Source: Pseudorasbora parva (Eukaryota > Chordata > Actinopteri > Cypriniformes > Gobionidae). From it: a DNA stretch of 64,000 nt. Below, one piece after another: positions 1-53,945 of the stretch (positions are counted from its first letter, which is position 1; each line of letters opens with the position of its first letter). Location of the stretch: contig NC_090187.1 in assembly GCF_024679245.1 (NCBI RefSeq), positions 2,005,429 to 2,069,428 of the forward strand, written 5' to 3'. The notes under the pieces are model-generated. The model saw only the letters and a program-made list of their open reading frames with translations. It was not told the DNA's origin and made no database searches. Made by a program: the position numbers and the translations under genes.

Positions 1-1418
1 CCGTCACAGAGGTGAAATAACTGGACGCCGACACGAGTGACGTTTGAAACTGCTAGTGACGGCAACAGCAACTTTAAGTGTTAAATTCTTTGATACTTTT
101 TAAGTGTGAATCCACAGAGAGTGTCTGACAGACACACACACACACACACACACACAGACACACACACAAACACACACACACGCGCGCACTGCAGTAACAT
201 CCCTTTAGCCCCAAGGGTCTGAGCGCAGCTGTTTGAGTCTCGCTTACCGTCCCAGTAGACTGTGTGCCCACTACAAACACAGTTCTTATGTCCCTTGTGA
301 ATGACTATTGTTTTCCTTTGGTAAAAGTTTGTTCATATTTTCATAGAAACTGTTTTTATAACCGGGTAATTCTCGGGAAACAATGCAATATGATTTAAAT
401 GTCAAAGACATACACTACCGTTCAAAACTTTGGGTCTGTAAGACTTTCGTTTTCAAAATAAATTAAGAATGAGTTCAACAGATTGCTCTGTTAGTGTAGT
501 CCATTTGAATAAGTTAGAATGCTGCCATCTGATCCCTGGCCCCACCAAACAAGTGAATCGAAACTCCTGAAAACAAACTCTGAATGAAATATGAACACAA
601 CATAAACCAAAAGCATCTAAACACGATGTGATGTCACAAGATGCGACCCAAAAAGTAAAGAATGCTCAATCATACCTGGTTTTTCTCATCATATTCAATT
701 AGTCATGATGTTACCCAGTTCGCATACAGGCAAGTCAGTGACTGGGCCATTCAGCAGTGGCACAAGGATTGTAGTGGTGGGGCATAACATCTGTGATTGT
801 TACATATGTAACCAAGATGTTCCCTTTTAGTCAGTCACGTTCAACATTATGTCTGATAAATGCCGTAATGGGATCCCTACCAAAGTGTCACTATTGCTGT
901 TCCTTCCAGCGCCCTGATTAAGCCACCTGATTCCCCCACTCCTGCTGGTGCGGAAGATAGGACAGGGCTTACGCAGAGAAGGTCGATTATTGCTGTTCTG
1001 CTTGACCCATGCAGTAAAATTATTAAATAACACTGGGAAAGTGTGCACTTTCCAACTGATACATATGGAAGGTCACATGGGGTTAGCCTGGATGCCAGCC
1101 GAACTCAGCCCCGCCCACAATCGAACTCAGGTTCGATCCAGGCAATCAAAACCAAGTGTGAAAGCACCCTAAAATATGCCTTTTTCTATAGAAAACATTG
1201 CAACTATATTTTACAATTTGTAATTATTCTTATCAAATACTGTAAATGCAGCCTTGCAGAGCAGAAAAGACTTCTTTCAGTAACACATTACGAATTCTTA
1301 CCAATCCCAACATTTTGAACGGTTCCTCAGTTGTGAAATTTAAGGAAGTGTTGGAGTCTGATCTTGTTTCCTGTGATTCTGTCAGGACTGTGGGTTCAGT
1401 CACACCTCGTACCTGCAG
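1..1418 (+). other. abcc8 intron (3' part) with repeat fragments
   Basis: No coding exon is seen here. The stretch is the downstream part of an intron whose upstream exon is outside the window. It holds a short CA tract (about 131-180) and, near 405-480, the end of a common fish DNA element beginning CTACCGTTCAAA. It also holds a region at 780-1020 containing TACATATGTAACCAAGATG, which resembles dispersed cyprinid repeats. Confidence 0.6.
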
Positions 1419-28424
<27,006 letters not shown>

Positions 28425-28640
28425 ACGCCGCCATCATGTAGATCCGGCTAGAGCTTTATGGCGGTGTATGATTTGTAGAATTTATTTCTTGTAAAATAAT
28501 ACAGTGATGAACGGCACAGTATTCTGTATCATTGGTGATCTGTAGCGAGACTCTTATTGTATATTTCTAATAAAATGCATATATATAAGTGTGCAAGTAT
28601 GAATATTTTTAATAAAATGCATACATATATAATTGTTTTT
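28425..28640 (+). terminator. abcc8: abcc8 3' UTR and polyadenylation signals
   Basis: AATAAA occurs at 28569-28574 and 28611-28616, about 145 and 187 bases after the stop codon. The flanking sequence is T-rich. The cleavage site is inferred. Confidence 0.7.
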
Positions 28641-29300
28641 TAATCTAATATGTGGTGTTTTATACATTTTGTTTTGGTTGAAACTATCATCAATATATTT
28701 TATTAGTTTTTTGTATTTGTAGTATTGGTTGTATTAATTTACATAATTATATTTTAATCTTTATTTATTTTAGTAATTTATTAATAACAATTTTTAAATT
28801 TAATATTTGTTAATTGTTTTATTAATTTATATACTTTTTTTACTCTCATTTAGTCATTTTGTATAATATTTTAGTCTAATATTTAGTATTTATTTTATTA
28901 ATTTATATAAGATTTAATTTTTAATCTATTTATTTTAGTCATTAATAGCAAATCTATCTAATATGTGGTATTTGTTTTAATAACTTTTTTTAACAATTTA
29001 TCTTTCATCTATTTTAGATAAATCTATTCTAGATCTATTTTATCTTTCATCTATTTATTTTGAATCAAATATTTAGCATTTACTTTATTCATTTATAGTG
29101 AATTTATACATTAATCTTTAATGTCAACCTTTAATGTCAATGTCATTAATTTATTTTCATCTTTTATTTATTTAATAAATTAAATTGGTGTGTAAACCAC
29201 ACCACACTGCCGTCTCTCTCCAGCATTATCCTTTGAGTGTTTTACAGATAACTTCAAAAGCATGATTTATTAATTCATCATGTGTCAACCCACCTAAAGG
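28641..29300. other. AT-rich sequence between the two convergent genes
   Basis: Degenerate ATTTATTTTA-type words recur through this stretch. No open reading frame or transposon ends are recognised. Confidence 0.55.
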
Positions 29301-29311
29301 TATGAGGACCA

Positions 29312-29998
29312 GACTTTTGGAGTGGGCGGAGCTCTTGCAGGATTTGCTTGTTTCTTTGGTGGAGTGGAGAATTATGGGTAATGTAGTGTCACCAGTAAAA
29401 CCTAAAGCAGGGATTTAGTGAATAGAGAGCAAAAGTGATGCCCACTTTATTACAAAGTTTGATTTAAAGTAAAAATAATATTTAAAAAACAGAATGACAA
29501 GTGAGTGGAGCTCTTCTGGCACATTTAGCTGGTTTCTCAGATTGATGGGAGTGGAGATTTCTTTGCAGAATTATGGGTAATGTAGTTTCCACCAGTAAAC
29601 CTACAGCAGGGATTTCGTGAATAGAGAGCAAAAGTGCTGCTCACGTTATTACAAGCTTTCATTTAAAGAAAAAATAATATTTAAAAAACAGAATGACAAG
29701 TGGGTGGAGCTCTTTTGGAGTGAGTGGCTTGTTGATTGGTGGAGTGGAGAATCATGGGTAATGTAGTTTTCACCAGTAAAACCTAAAAGCAGGGATTTAC
29801 TGAATAGAGAGCAAAGGTGATGCCCACTTTATTACAAACTTTGATTTAAAGCAACAACAACAAAAAATAATACATTTAAAAAAAATGAATCTGACAACGT
29901 GGGCAGAGCTCTTTTGGCACGTTTTGCTGGTTTCTCTGATTGGTTGAGTGAATATTTGATTGCAGAATTATGGGTAATGTAATTTTCCACCAGGATTA
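29312..29998 (+). repeat. Four-copy tandem repeat of about 200 bp between abcc8 and mob2
   Basis: The word ATTATGGGTAATGTAG (or a one-base variant) recurs near 29370, 29570, 29752 and 29966. Each is followed by ACCAGTAAAACCTA-type and GGAGCTCTT-type words at matching distances. Copies have diverged by substitutions and small indels. The array lies in the interval between the two 3' ends. Confidence 0.85.
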
Positions 29999-30089
29999 CA
30001 TTGTTAAACATCTTCCAAAATACAGATGGCTTAAAGCACTTCAAATGACCAGGACATGAAAAAAAGAGAGACACTAAATACCATCGCTT

Positions 30090-31107
30090 ATGACTTTTAA
30101 ATATTTTATTAGGTTATAATTTGCAGAGCTTAAAATATTAAATCGCTTTTAACTTAAAGTATTATTAAAATACATAAAACAAAAAAGCCAGAACTGAGGA
30201 GCCCTGAAAAAACGTCAACTAAAAGAAACAGAAATCAAAGAAATAAATTAAATAAAAGGAAAAGGTCCGATCTTCTCACAAAGAGGTCATCGCAACAACT
30301 AAAACATCCGCCGCCCTTCCCCTCGCTCTCAGTCGCTGTAAGATAATCGTAATCTCGGCGATCGATACGTAGAGACTAAGCGTACATTCTTTTCCATTCA
30401 CAAACGGAGGCCGGGCGCCGCTCCCGGAGCCTGAAGAGCAGGCGATTGGATTCAACAGCAGACAATCCCAATGTCTTTGTCACTCGAGAGAGAGAACACA
30501 TGGCCCCGGGCTTCCTAACACGGGCTCCTCTACAGTGGTTAACATGCTAATTACGCAACACAAGTCTATCCCGTTTACGCAGAGGGCCGTTTGGGGCGAT
30601 GGACCGCTATATGATGAGTAAAGTGACACCGAGAGGCTTATGGGTGAGCAGGTAGCATTGACAGCTCTCTCAGTTCCTGAGTGCAAAAGCCTTGAACGCA
30701 CACACACACACACACGCGCACGCACCCACGCACGCACACACACACACACGCACGCACGCACACACACACACACGCACACACACACACACACAAACTCCCC
30801 TTTTACCCTATAGAAAAAACGAGAAAGAAACCCAGGCCAACACCCTTATCAAACCAAGAGAGGGGAAAGTGCTGCAAGTATGTGTCAAAGGGAGCGCCAA
30901 ACGGGAAGGAAACGAAAGAAGCATGGTTGTTCTCGGTTAAAGGGTTAGACGGGCCGCCTCAGAGGGCATCCGGCCCGGCTGAGCTCCTCACTGGGTCCTA
31001 AAGAGAGCAATGTTCTGGGAGGGTGAAGGTCTGTGAGTCCCAGCGGCTGTGCGAGCGCTGAAGTCCTTCCGAACCCCGGATTGGTAGGCGCGGCGCGGGC
31101 GCGGTCC
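30090..31107 (-). terminator. mob2: mob2 3' UTR with polyadenylation signal
   Basis: A - strand AATAAA lies at 30105-30110, about 1.0 kb after the mob2 stop codon. The interval has no other exon-like signal and contains a mixed CA/CG repeat at 30697-30792. The UTR extent is inferred. Confidence 0.5.
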
Positions 31108-43729
<12,622 letters not shown>

Positions 43730-43934
43730 GTCGCCAAACGCACGCGCGGTTTTAACGGTGAAGACGGACGGACGCGCGCGATCACGGATTGTGATAAAGT
43801 CAGTCCAGAGTTTGCAGGAGCATTGCGAGCAAAACAGTCGCTCTGAGTCCGAGTCTGCTCCAGACAAACTTCTAGCCAATCACAGGACAGAGAGGAGGGG
43901 CCAAGGTGCAAAAGTTGGAATTTACACACACACA

Positions 43935-44176
43935 CACGTTTGTTTCACTATGTTAGTGAGGACATTACATAGACTTCCATTGATTTTATATCAGCTTAAT
44001 GATACTTTCTATCCCCTAACCCAACCCCTATCCCTAAACCTACCCATCACAGAAACATCTTCAGAACAATAGAATAGTGAGGACCTGTCAAATGTCTTCA
44101 CTAGAGAGTTGTTATCAAATTTTACTATATAAGTGAGGACATTTGTGTCCTCACAAGTATTGCCAAACAAAGAATG

Positions 44177-44222
<46 letters not shown>
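43935..44222 (+). repeat. Common fish GTGAGGACATT repeat linked to a (CA)n tract
   Basis: The segment contains CTATGTTAGTGAGGACATTA, CCCTAACCCAACCCCTATCC and GTGTCCTCACAAGTATTG, and ends in a CA microsatellite at 44178-44221. Related GGGGACA-type sequences flank CA tracts near 53640 and 57215-57350. Confidence 0.6.
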
Positions 44223-45934
<1,712 letters not shown>

Positions 45935-45985
45935 CCAAGTGCACCACACCTGAAGTGATCATAGTGGGAATGTAATTAAATATTA

Positions 45986-47250
45986 AAGGTTAGTTCACCC
46001 AAAAATGTAGCCCGACAAGCCTGACCCACATCAAGATGTTTGGTCTGGAATTCACCATTGACGGCTCAATCCGAGGGGCGGATAAACGGCTGTCTTTCAA
46101 ACTCCCTCTGCACGCGATAGGATAGCGCTACAACCAACCAGAGCAACGAAGGTGAAGCAGAGCTCGCTGACAGATTAAACATTCACCGTATCCGGTCGGC
46201 AAACCCCGAACACATCTTCCCTTCTTCAGAATGACTTCAGTGCCGTTCTTTGTTCTTTTCTCAGAGAAAAGCTTAACTCCAAGTCTTCCAGAGTCACGGT
46301 CAGAGCTGATTCGAAAGATCGCCGCCGTTCGCCAGTTTCTGTGTTTACTAGAAGCACGCAAACGCAACTCGGCCATTGTCATTATGGCCCCGCCGGCCGA
46401 CTCTATACACGACGTGATTGGGCCGTCCAGATTTTGAGGAACACAGCTCAGAAGGGTATTGAGAGTTCCTAGACGACACTCACGGGCAAATTAAATTTGC
46501 TGCCGCTAGGGTGCGTCTAGATTTCTAGGCTACCAAAAATGTAAATTGTGTGATTAATTCCTCCTGTGGTTGGCCAGCCGTCAGACCTCCGCTCATCTTC
46601 ACACACAGATGAAGATATTAGTGTTGAAATCCGATGGCTCAGAAAGGCCTTCATTGACACCAATGTCATTTCCTCTCTCAAGACCCATAAAGGCACTAAA
46701 GACGTCATTACAAAGCCCATCTCACTACAGCGGCTCGACAATCACTTTATGAGGAGAGAAGAATAATTTGTGTGTGCAAAAAAACTAAATAACGACTTAT
46801 ATAGTGATGGCCGATTTCAAAACAATGTTTCGATTCACCGTTATGATCGCGTGTCAAACTGCTGAAATCACGAGACATTGGCGATCCAAATCATGAATCG
46901 ATTCGCTGATTCATAACGGTTTGAATCTTTATTTGAGGATTGAACACAAACGCGGAAGAGAAGCCAATGCTGAATAAAGTCGTAGTTTTTGTTATTTTTG
47001 GACCCAAATGTATTTTGGATGCTTCAAGAGACTCTAATTAACCCACTGATGTCTCATATGGACTACTGTGATGATGTTTTTATTCCCTTTCTGGACATGG
47101 ACAGTATAGTGTGCATACACTTGCATACGCTCTCGGACTAAATATAAAATATCTTAAACTGTGTGTGAAGATGAACGGAGGTCTTACGGGTGTGGAGCCA
47201 CATTAGGGAGAGGAGTTCATGACAGACATTTTTGGGTGAACTAACCCTAT
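45986..47250. mobile_element. hAT-like element with GGTTAGTTCACCC ends, carrying a nested insertion
   Basis: The left end AAAGGTTAGTTCACCCAAAA and the right end TTTTTGGGTGAACTAACCCT are inverted repeats. Removing the insertion at 46008-46533 leaves about 740 bp. An internal segment with CAAAGCCCATCTCACTACAG is shared with the fragment at 51697-52020. Confidence 0.75.
46008..46533. mobile_element. TIR element with TAGCC/CTAGGCTA ends, copy 2, nested
   Basis: It matches the right 530 bp of the element at 24933-25562 over its whole length, including GCACGCGATAGGATAGCGCT. CAAAAATG flanks both ends (46000-46007 and 46534-46541), showing insertion into the terminal repeat of the surrounding element. 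Confidence 0.85.
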
Positions 47251-47592
47251 AATGTGGCTGACCAGTGAAATCTCTCCAGGACACGGAATAACACGGCAGT
47301 AGATAAAAGACAAAAACACTTTTTCAACAGCACATTATTCCATCCTCATTTTAAGATGTTAGAATTTTATATAGTTTAGGTGATTTTTACCTTCAAGGAC
47401 AAGAACAAAAGAACCAAAAAGTATCATGAATGAACTACGAACTAACGAGGAAAACGTATTTTATTTAATTAATGATGGATAATCTCTGCCAAAGCACTCA
47501 AATGTGTGTGATCGTTTACACGGCATTCAAGAACCAATGGAGTCGCCATTACTGACATCAAACTGCAGCGAGGCATCTTCATACAGCAAGTT

Positions 47593-47594
<2 letters not shown>
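47251..47594. other. No feature recognised
   Basis: Short mixed-composition stretch. No gene, RNA or transposon end is supported. Confidence 0.4.

Positions 47595-47678
<84 letters not shown>
47595..47678 (+). repeat. (CA)n microsatellite
   Basis: About 42 perfect CA units. Confidence 0.96.
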
Positions 47679-47680
<2 letters not shown>

Positions 47681-48247
47681 AAGCCCCTTTCACAGTGCGA
47701 TTCCGGCAAACACACGGAAAATGTGACCCGGCATTTGTTCCCGGGCCGCTAGATTTGGTCCATTCACACTGACAGCGAAATACCGTAATATGTGCTCTTT
47801 CACACACAACGCTTAACGGTCCCGGGTCGAGTTGACACGTGACATCCTGATGTGACGTATAACGGCGAGCGATCTCCGCTTCAGCGCGGATAGTAAGGAG
47901 CTCCGTGGTCTCGACTTGTGTCCAGTTTGCGCTCATTTCTGCTTGTTTAATTTTAGTTTCTTTTGTATACGAACACTCTCTGCGTTTAAAACACCGACGA
48001 GCTCTTCTGGCACTGCAGGGTTGTGTTATTGAAAAAACAAGCTCTAGGAGTCGCACGATAACTACGCACACGTTGCGGCATTAGTTTCGGCTTTTGTTCA
48101 CACAGCGCTCGTCCCGGATCGAACCCCGCAATGTTACTAGGTCCCCGACCCGGGTTCAATTCCGGGACGTGGTTGCTTTCACACAGAAGGAGACCCGGCA
48201 ATGCTACGGGAATATTGTGGGTCCGACGTGCAGTGTGAAAGGGGCTA
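47681..48247. mobile_element. DNA element with AGCCCCTTTCACA ends
   Basis: The left end AGCCCCTTTCACAGTGCG and right end GCAGTGTGAAAGGGGCT are inverted repeats. The interior is rich in GACCCGGGTT/CCCGGGTCGA words. It lies exactly between two CA microsatellites. A PIF/Harbinger-type origin is possible but the target duplication is unclear. Confidence 0.7.
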
Positions 48248-48249
48248 TA

Positions 48250-48409
<160 letters not shown>

Positions 48410-48769
48410 TGAGATTTCAAAGCTACAGCCAAAGGGAACTGCAGTCTGTTCCTCACATGAAGCTCTGGTATTGACTATGCCAGTAGACTACTACAATCTA
48501 CATCCAATTTTGTTGTATGGAAAAAGAGCTGTTACGATATTCTGTCAAAAAAGAAAATACAACACAAAACTTGAACAACATGAATGTTTTTTTGGTAAAG
48601 ATGCATGGGGGTTGTGAAAATACACCTATGAAAAGAACTGATGCCAGAATTTTTTTGTAACTGTTCAAGTTCTCCTTTGCAAACATGCCAACGCAGTACG
48701 AACTCTATACCAGGTTTAGCAAAACCGTGCCACTGTTTACGAGAAGGCTCATTGAGAAGATCTGAGTAC

Positions 48770-48843
48770 CTGTGGAAGAGGGTCCAGAGAAGACCATGAG
48801 GGTTCTCCAAATCAACCGCCGAATCTTCCTCCAGTTTGGCCAT
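48770..48843 (-). CDS. Candidate alternative mob2 first coding exon
   Basis: Read on -, an ATG at 48843 opens MAKLEEDSAVDLENPHGLLW then TLFH and two bases of Arg, ending CCACAG|GTACTC. This phase fits mob2 exon 2. About 170-190 bases upstream on - is a TA tract (49005-49028) that could act as a TATA-like element. No homology is recognised, so this is a weak candidate only. Confidence 0.2.
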
Positions 48844-49351
48844 TTGGAAACCTCTCAGAGTGCTCTTCTCAAAACTCGCCCTACTCTTCCCAAAGACTTT
48901 GGCAGAAATAAAGAACAGCACGTCTGCCTACCCTGCCATGCGTAGGGTGAAAGAGCTGAAGTTTGCGGCTGTGGTCTCCGGATAAGTTCCTCTCTGGTCT
49001 GTTGTCTATATATATATATATATATATAGTGGCTCTAAAAGTTTTTTTCTTTTGACAATGACCATGTTTTTCCCCCCAATAGAAACATCCTTGAAAGAAC
49101 CATTTAAGAAGAACATTTTGTGCAATGAAAAAGTCAGTTAATATTAAAGGTTCTCCATTAATGCCAAATAAAATCCTTTGTTTTTAAGACTATGGAAGCA
49201 ATAATAAGCTTATATTAACCCTCACACACCCTCAGATAATCTTTTACACTTCACACTTTGGGGTCCGTTTAGTTAAATATGAGTTGTTTCTGGATATTGA
49301 TATGTGTTGGGGGCTCTTTTGGTATATTTTACGAAAAATATATTTGGATAG

Positions 49352-49352
<1 letters not shown>

Positions 49353-49417
<65 letters not shown>
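49353..49417 (+). repeat. (GT)n microsatellite
   Basis: About 32 GT units. Confidence 0.95.
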
Positions 49418-49420
<3 letters not shown>

Positions 49421-50420
49421 ACATTGCATTAGCGCTCTAGTACCAGGCCTTCATTTCTGTGTGAAAATGTGCAGATTTATACATTTTGATGAAAACTTAA
49501 TTATGTGTCTTTTCCATTCATTTTCAATGACTATAAGGGAGACTTTTCTTTTTGCATGCCTTCAGAACAACCGAACCAAACTGTTTTGTTTCATAGACAC
49601 ATAATGTAATAAGTCAGAGAATCTCTTGCCACTGAGATGAGAACATCAAAACGGGTCTGTCTGTACGAGGGTTACTTAAGAATCTACACTTTAAACTTCC
49701 AAAGAACAGGCAAAGAAAGAACAATGTGTTTGAGCCTGAGCCTGGTGCTGGACCTGCGTTGATGTTTGTGTAACATTAAGCACAACTAGACTACGCATTG
49801 TGCGTTATATAACTTGAGTGCTGTGGGAATATTTTGGGTTAAAGTTTGTCTTTTGGGGGTTTGTACTTTCACTACTTCCGGCTCCTTATGAAAAAGAACG
49901 GCAGGAATGTGCAGACACATTGTTTGGAGCCATTTCCGAGACACTCGCATATACACAAACGGCTTTCCTGTGTTTATGTGCTTCCTCAATAAGCCGCAGC
50001 CAGGCCTTTCTGCTGGACACAAACCTTCCTGAAGCATTCCTGAAAGAAAGAAAGCGCCTGGAGGAGATGAAGCCGGAGCACCTGAGCATCAACACTCGAT
50101 TTCACTTCAGCAATAATCAAACCCGCTTCAGCAAACTGGAATAAACCTTTGACTAACATCTCATCAGGCCAGTGGCTCCGGCTGCTTCACGGCCTTTCAT
50201 ATTAGATGATAGCGAATGGATTGAGAGTCAAGGTTCAATGCCATAGACCGTAGAAACGCTTGACCATCAGCTAATATTGTGTGGTTTAGGGTTAGGAAAC
50301 GCAAAAGCATTTTTTTTTTTTTTTTTTTACATGTATCAAATTTGGACTCAACAATATTATTTCTCCCTCTATTTGAGATTCTACACTTTCAAAATGAAAT
50401 GGCACTAAATTGCTAAATGC
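49418..50420. other. No supported gene
   Basis: A + strand frame at 49818-50144 runs open to LSINTRFHFSNNQTRFSKLE and stops, but it begins without ATG and shows no splice context or homology. A poly-T run lies at 50311-50328. Confidence 0.4.
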
Positions 50421-50765
50421 ATTCAAACGTTTGGGGTCGTAAGACCATTTGAAAAATTATTAAATGGTTTAAAAGTGACAAAAAAAAATGGTTTTCAACA
50501 CTATTAATAATCCTAAATAAATGTGTGTTGATCATCAGATCTTCATATGAGAGTGAAGGATCGTGTGACTCTGAAGACTAATGATGATAAATTCAGCTTC
50601 GATCACAGGAATAAATCACACTTTACTATAGATTCACACAGAGAACAGATGATCTACACTGGAGGAATATTTCACTGCTTTACTGTGATTTTTTATCAAA
50701 TAACTGCATCCTTGGTGAGCATTATAAACTCTCAAATCCAATTAAAAAAAAATATTACCAACCCC
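50421..50765 (+). mobile_element. Common cyprinid DNA element (CGTTTGGGGTCGTAAGA)
   Basis: It begins TTCAAACGTTTGGGGTCGTA and contains GAAGGATCGTGTGACTCTGA, ATCACAGGAATAAATCACAC and CATCCTTGGTGAGCATTATA, and ends near TTACCAACCCCAAATTAT. This order matches a very abundant zebrafish-type repeat, probably hAT-derived. The same end occurs near 410 in the window. Confidence 0.75.
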
Positions 50766-50834
50766 AAATTATATATATTTTTTTTAATTGACGGTTTAAG
50801 AAACAAAAGAACATGCTTAAATTACTCCAAACCA

Positions 50835-51120
50835 GAATGAACGAGAGAATGAGAGAACGAACAAACAAACGAGAGAATGAATGAACGAACAAAAGAATCA
50901 ATGAACGAATGAGAGAATTACCAAATGAATGAACGAGAGAATGAGCGAACGAACAAGAGAATGAATGAACGAACAAAAGAATCAATGAACGAATGAGAGA
51001 ATTACCAAATGAATGAACGAGAGAATGAGCGAACAAACGAACGAACAAGAGAATGAATAGATGAACAAACAAGAATGAATGGATGATTGAATGAACAAAC
51101 GAGAGAATGAACAAACGAGA
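50835..51120 (+). repeat. Degenerate GAAC/GAAT tetranucleotide minisatellite
   Basis: Units of GAACGAAC, GAGAGAAT and GAATGAAC recur. A higher block containing GAATTACCAAATGAATGAAC is duplicated at 50916 and 50998. Confidence 0.85.
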
Positions 51121-51198
51121 AAGTGGAGCTAATGATTCCCACAGAAAGCGAATCTACTCAGTTTATCAGTTTACCCGAGACAGTCTCCATGTCTCTGC

Positions 51199-51235
<37 letters not shown>

Positions 51236-51696
51236 ACACCAGAGCAGTCTCGGACATCACATGAGGTCTGATCAAACAAAAGTTCTTAAACTAATGTAGA
51301 GGAGGAATGTGTTTCTGCAGGTTAAACTGAGAAACGTCTGTATAAAGAGAGCGCGTCCGCTGGCAGTCCATCAGAGGATCTCAACAGGAAGTTATGCAAT
51401 CGTCTGGTCCTGTAATGTCCATCAGCGGAGACAAACAATGCCCAGCAGACGGACTCTTACCGTACAATCCTGACATACTGTACAGCTCCCTAATGTACTT
51501 TATAAAGACAGTGTATTACGCATATACAAACAGGAGGCATCTTGGAAAAAAAGTCTCGACGAGTCGAGCCATGAGCGCTGTGCTAAGTGATGAACTGGGA
51601 CTGCGAATCTCATATGGTCTGGAAGAAAGCACTGAACGCAACAGAGAAAATAAATAAATAAAAATAAAATTGTCCATCTAATTAGATTTCACAAAC

Positions 51697-52020
51697 TTAA
51701 AGGGTTAGTTCACCCAAAAATGATTTCATTAATGACTCTCCCTCATGTCGTTGGACACCCGTCAGACCTTCGTTCATCTTCAGAACACAAATGAAGATAT
51801 TTTAGTGTAAAGCTGAGAAAGGCTTCAGATAGGCCTCCATTGGCATTCAGTCCATTCACACTCACAAGACCCATAAAGGCCCTAAACACATCGACACACA
51901 GCCCATCTCACTACAGCGGCTGGACAATCATTTTACAACGAGACGAGAATAGTTATTGTGCACAAAAATCTAAATAACGACTTTATCCGCCAAGTTATTG
52001 ACGTGAACTCGAATGCCATT
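51697..52020 (+). mobile_element. Fragment of the GGTTAGTTCACCC element family
   Basis: It begins GGGTTAGTTCACCCAAAAAT and shares GACCCATAAAGGC and CCCATCTCACTACAGCGGCT with the element at 45986-47250. A matching right end is not seen, so it is truncated or fused to other repeat sequence. Confidence 0.7.
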
Positions 52021-53265
52021 GACGCCCGTTTATGAGCGCTATTTTTTCATAAACATTAAAGATTTATAAAAGTTAAACATTTTAAATACTTACAGTCTAC
52101 ACAACATTCTCTATGGTCACGGCGTTACAGACATTAATATTTTAACGATTTATAAAAGATGAATCACTGTCTGGCCATCTGGAATTTTGGTATGGAGAAA
52201 AAGGTTACTATAACTTTTTTTGTAGTATTACACCACATCGTGTGTGTATATGAGCACCGTTTGTAGTATTTCTTGTGGTATAAAATAGAGCGTTTTTAGA
52301 GCTATTTGAAGCCTTGTTAGTGATATTAACTAGCGATTTTATTGTACTTACTCAAGCGTTATAAGCTAATCTGTTTTTAGAGATAAAAACTCTTTATATT
52401 CGATTTTCATGAAAACTCATCCCAGAGAACGATCTACTCGGCAACCATCTGTTAATTACCCCGAGGGTCATTTCTCACCGGAGTTGTCCTTTAACGAACG
52501 AGTCATTGATTCATTCATTCACCCAGTTCATTTAAACGGCTGATTCATTCAGAAGTGAAGCATCTGATAGTCTTAATGAGAGAGTCATTAAATCATCCAT
52601 TCATTCATTAATGAAACACCGCTGCATTGCTCAGAGATGCTCAGGTCCAGTGGGTTTGTTTGGAACTATTTTGGTTGGAAAAATAGAGAAATAAAGGCAA
52701 TAGTGTGTCTAAAATGTAAGCCACATAATATCAACTTGTTTATTGAACTGTTGTATAAATCAATATATCACATTTATAATCGCGCTGATATCTGGAAACA
52801 AAATGGCGCACTGCAATATTAACTACATCTAATGATATAAATATATAAAGACATACAGAGGCATGTTTCCCCTAATCTTGAATTTGAGGCATTAGAAATG
52901 CATTTTAATAGAGTAAATGACACGCCTGCACTCTCTGGGTGTGTGTTTGTAAAGTGAGGGACAATGTCAGATTGCACATCATTAAACCAAGAGTTATGAT
53001 AGTATTGTAGAGTGTATATAATCACACAACCCTAACCTAATGTAAACCTCCTGAGAGTTCAGTGTGTTAGAGTGTGTTTAAGATGCACTATTCATTAAAA
53101 TAACCTGCAGTCGAGTGTCTGAAAACATTACATTGACTTCACACTCGTAATGAACATACAGTCCTTGATTACCCAACACTGGCTGTAGTTCACATTCAGA
53201 TCTTCGTGGACAGCGACGGACCAAAAATCATTGTATTTTTTGAAGATTTCCACTTCATTTCATTA
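52021..53265. other. No supported gene
   Basis: Mixed AT-rich sequence with a TTCATTCATTC-type run near 52500-52610. No splice-supported exon is found. Confidence 0.4.
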
Positions 53266-53560
53266 GCATGTCATTATCCTGTAACTGTGAGCAGACTGCC
53301 TGATCCGGGACAGAAATAGACCCGCCGTCTCTTAACCCTTCCCGCCCTGGGCTCGATGAAAGCGGAGTGTGTTCTGGAGGGACAGGATGAGGTTTGGTTT
53401 AAAGGTGTGTCTCCAAAAGCTCCACCCAGACCAGTGTGTGCTATAAAACTACACACTGCAGATTTTAGCATCAGTTCATCCCAAACACACGAGCAGTGAG
53501 AGCCTTCAGATCCGATCTCTGCACAACACATCCGGCTCACTCTCACTTCACATGACACAC
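53266..53560 (+). promoter_or_regulatory. Possible TATA-type promoter
   Basis: GCTATAAAACTACACACTGC at about 53440-53460 has a good TATA box, with a GC-richer upstream stretch. It is followed by a plausible leader starting near CATCAGTTCATCCC. No downstream open frame is recognised, so this is speculative. Confidence 0.2.
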
Positions 53561-53593
53561 GTCACAAAAATAGAATAGGATTCGGGTAGTGCA

Positions 53594-53642
<49 letters not shown>

Positions 53643-53899
53643 TACTATCTTTATGGGGACTCTCCATAGGCGTAATTCCTGTGTTGACACGAGTCCCAAT
53701 TAATCTGTGTGCGCTGAAAACACACACCACAATCGCACACTGACACACACACACACGCACACACAATCACACTGGAACACGCAAACACGCACACAAACAC
53801 ACACACACACTAGAAGACTCAACATCATACACTGGCATACACAATCACACTGGAACACACAAATCACATACACACACAGTGGAACACACAAAATCACAA

Positions 53900-53945
<46 letters not shown>

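Noticed and set aside
48532..48921. 129-codon - strand frame starting MLFFISAKVF
   Set aside because: The first codon is GTG and a stop lies just upstream. Only the inner ATG at 48843 was kept, as a weak alternative-exon candidate.
49818..50144. 108-codon + strand frame ending LSINTRFHFSNNQTRFSKLE
   Set aside because: It starts from GTG, lacks splice context and has no recognised homology.
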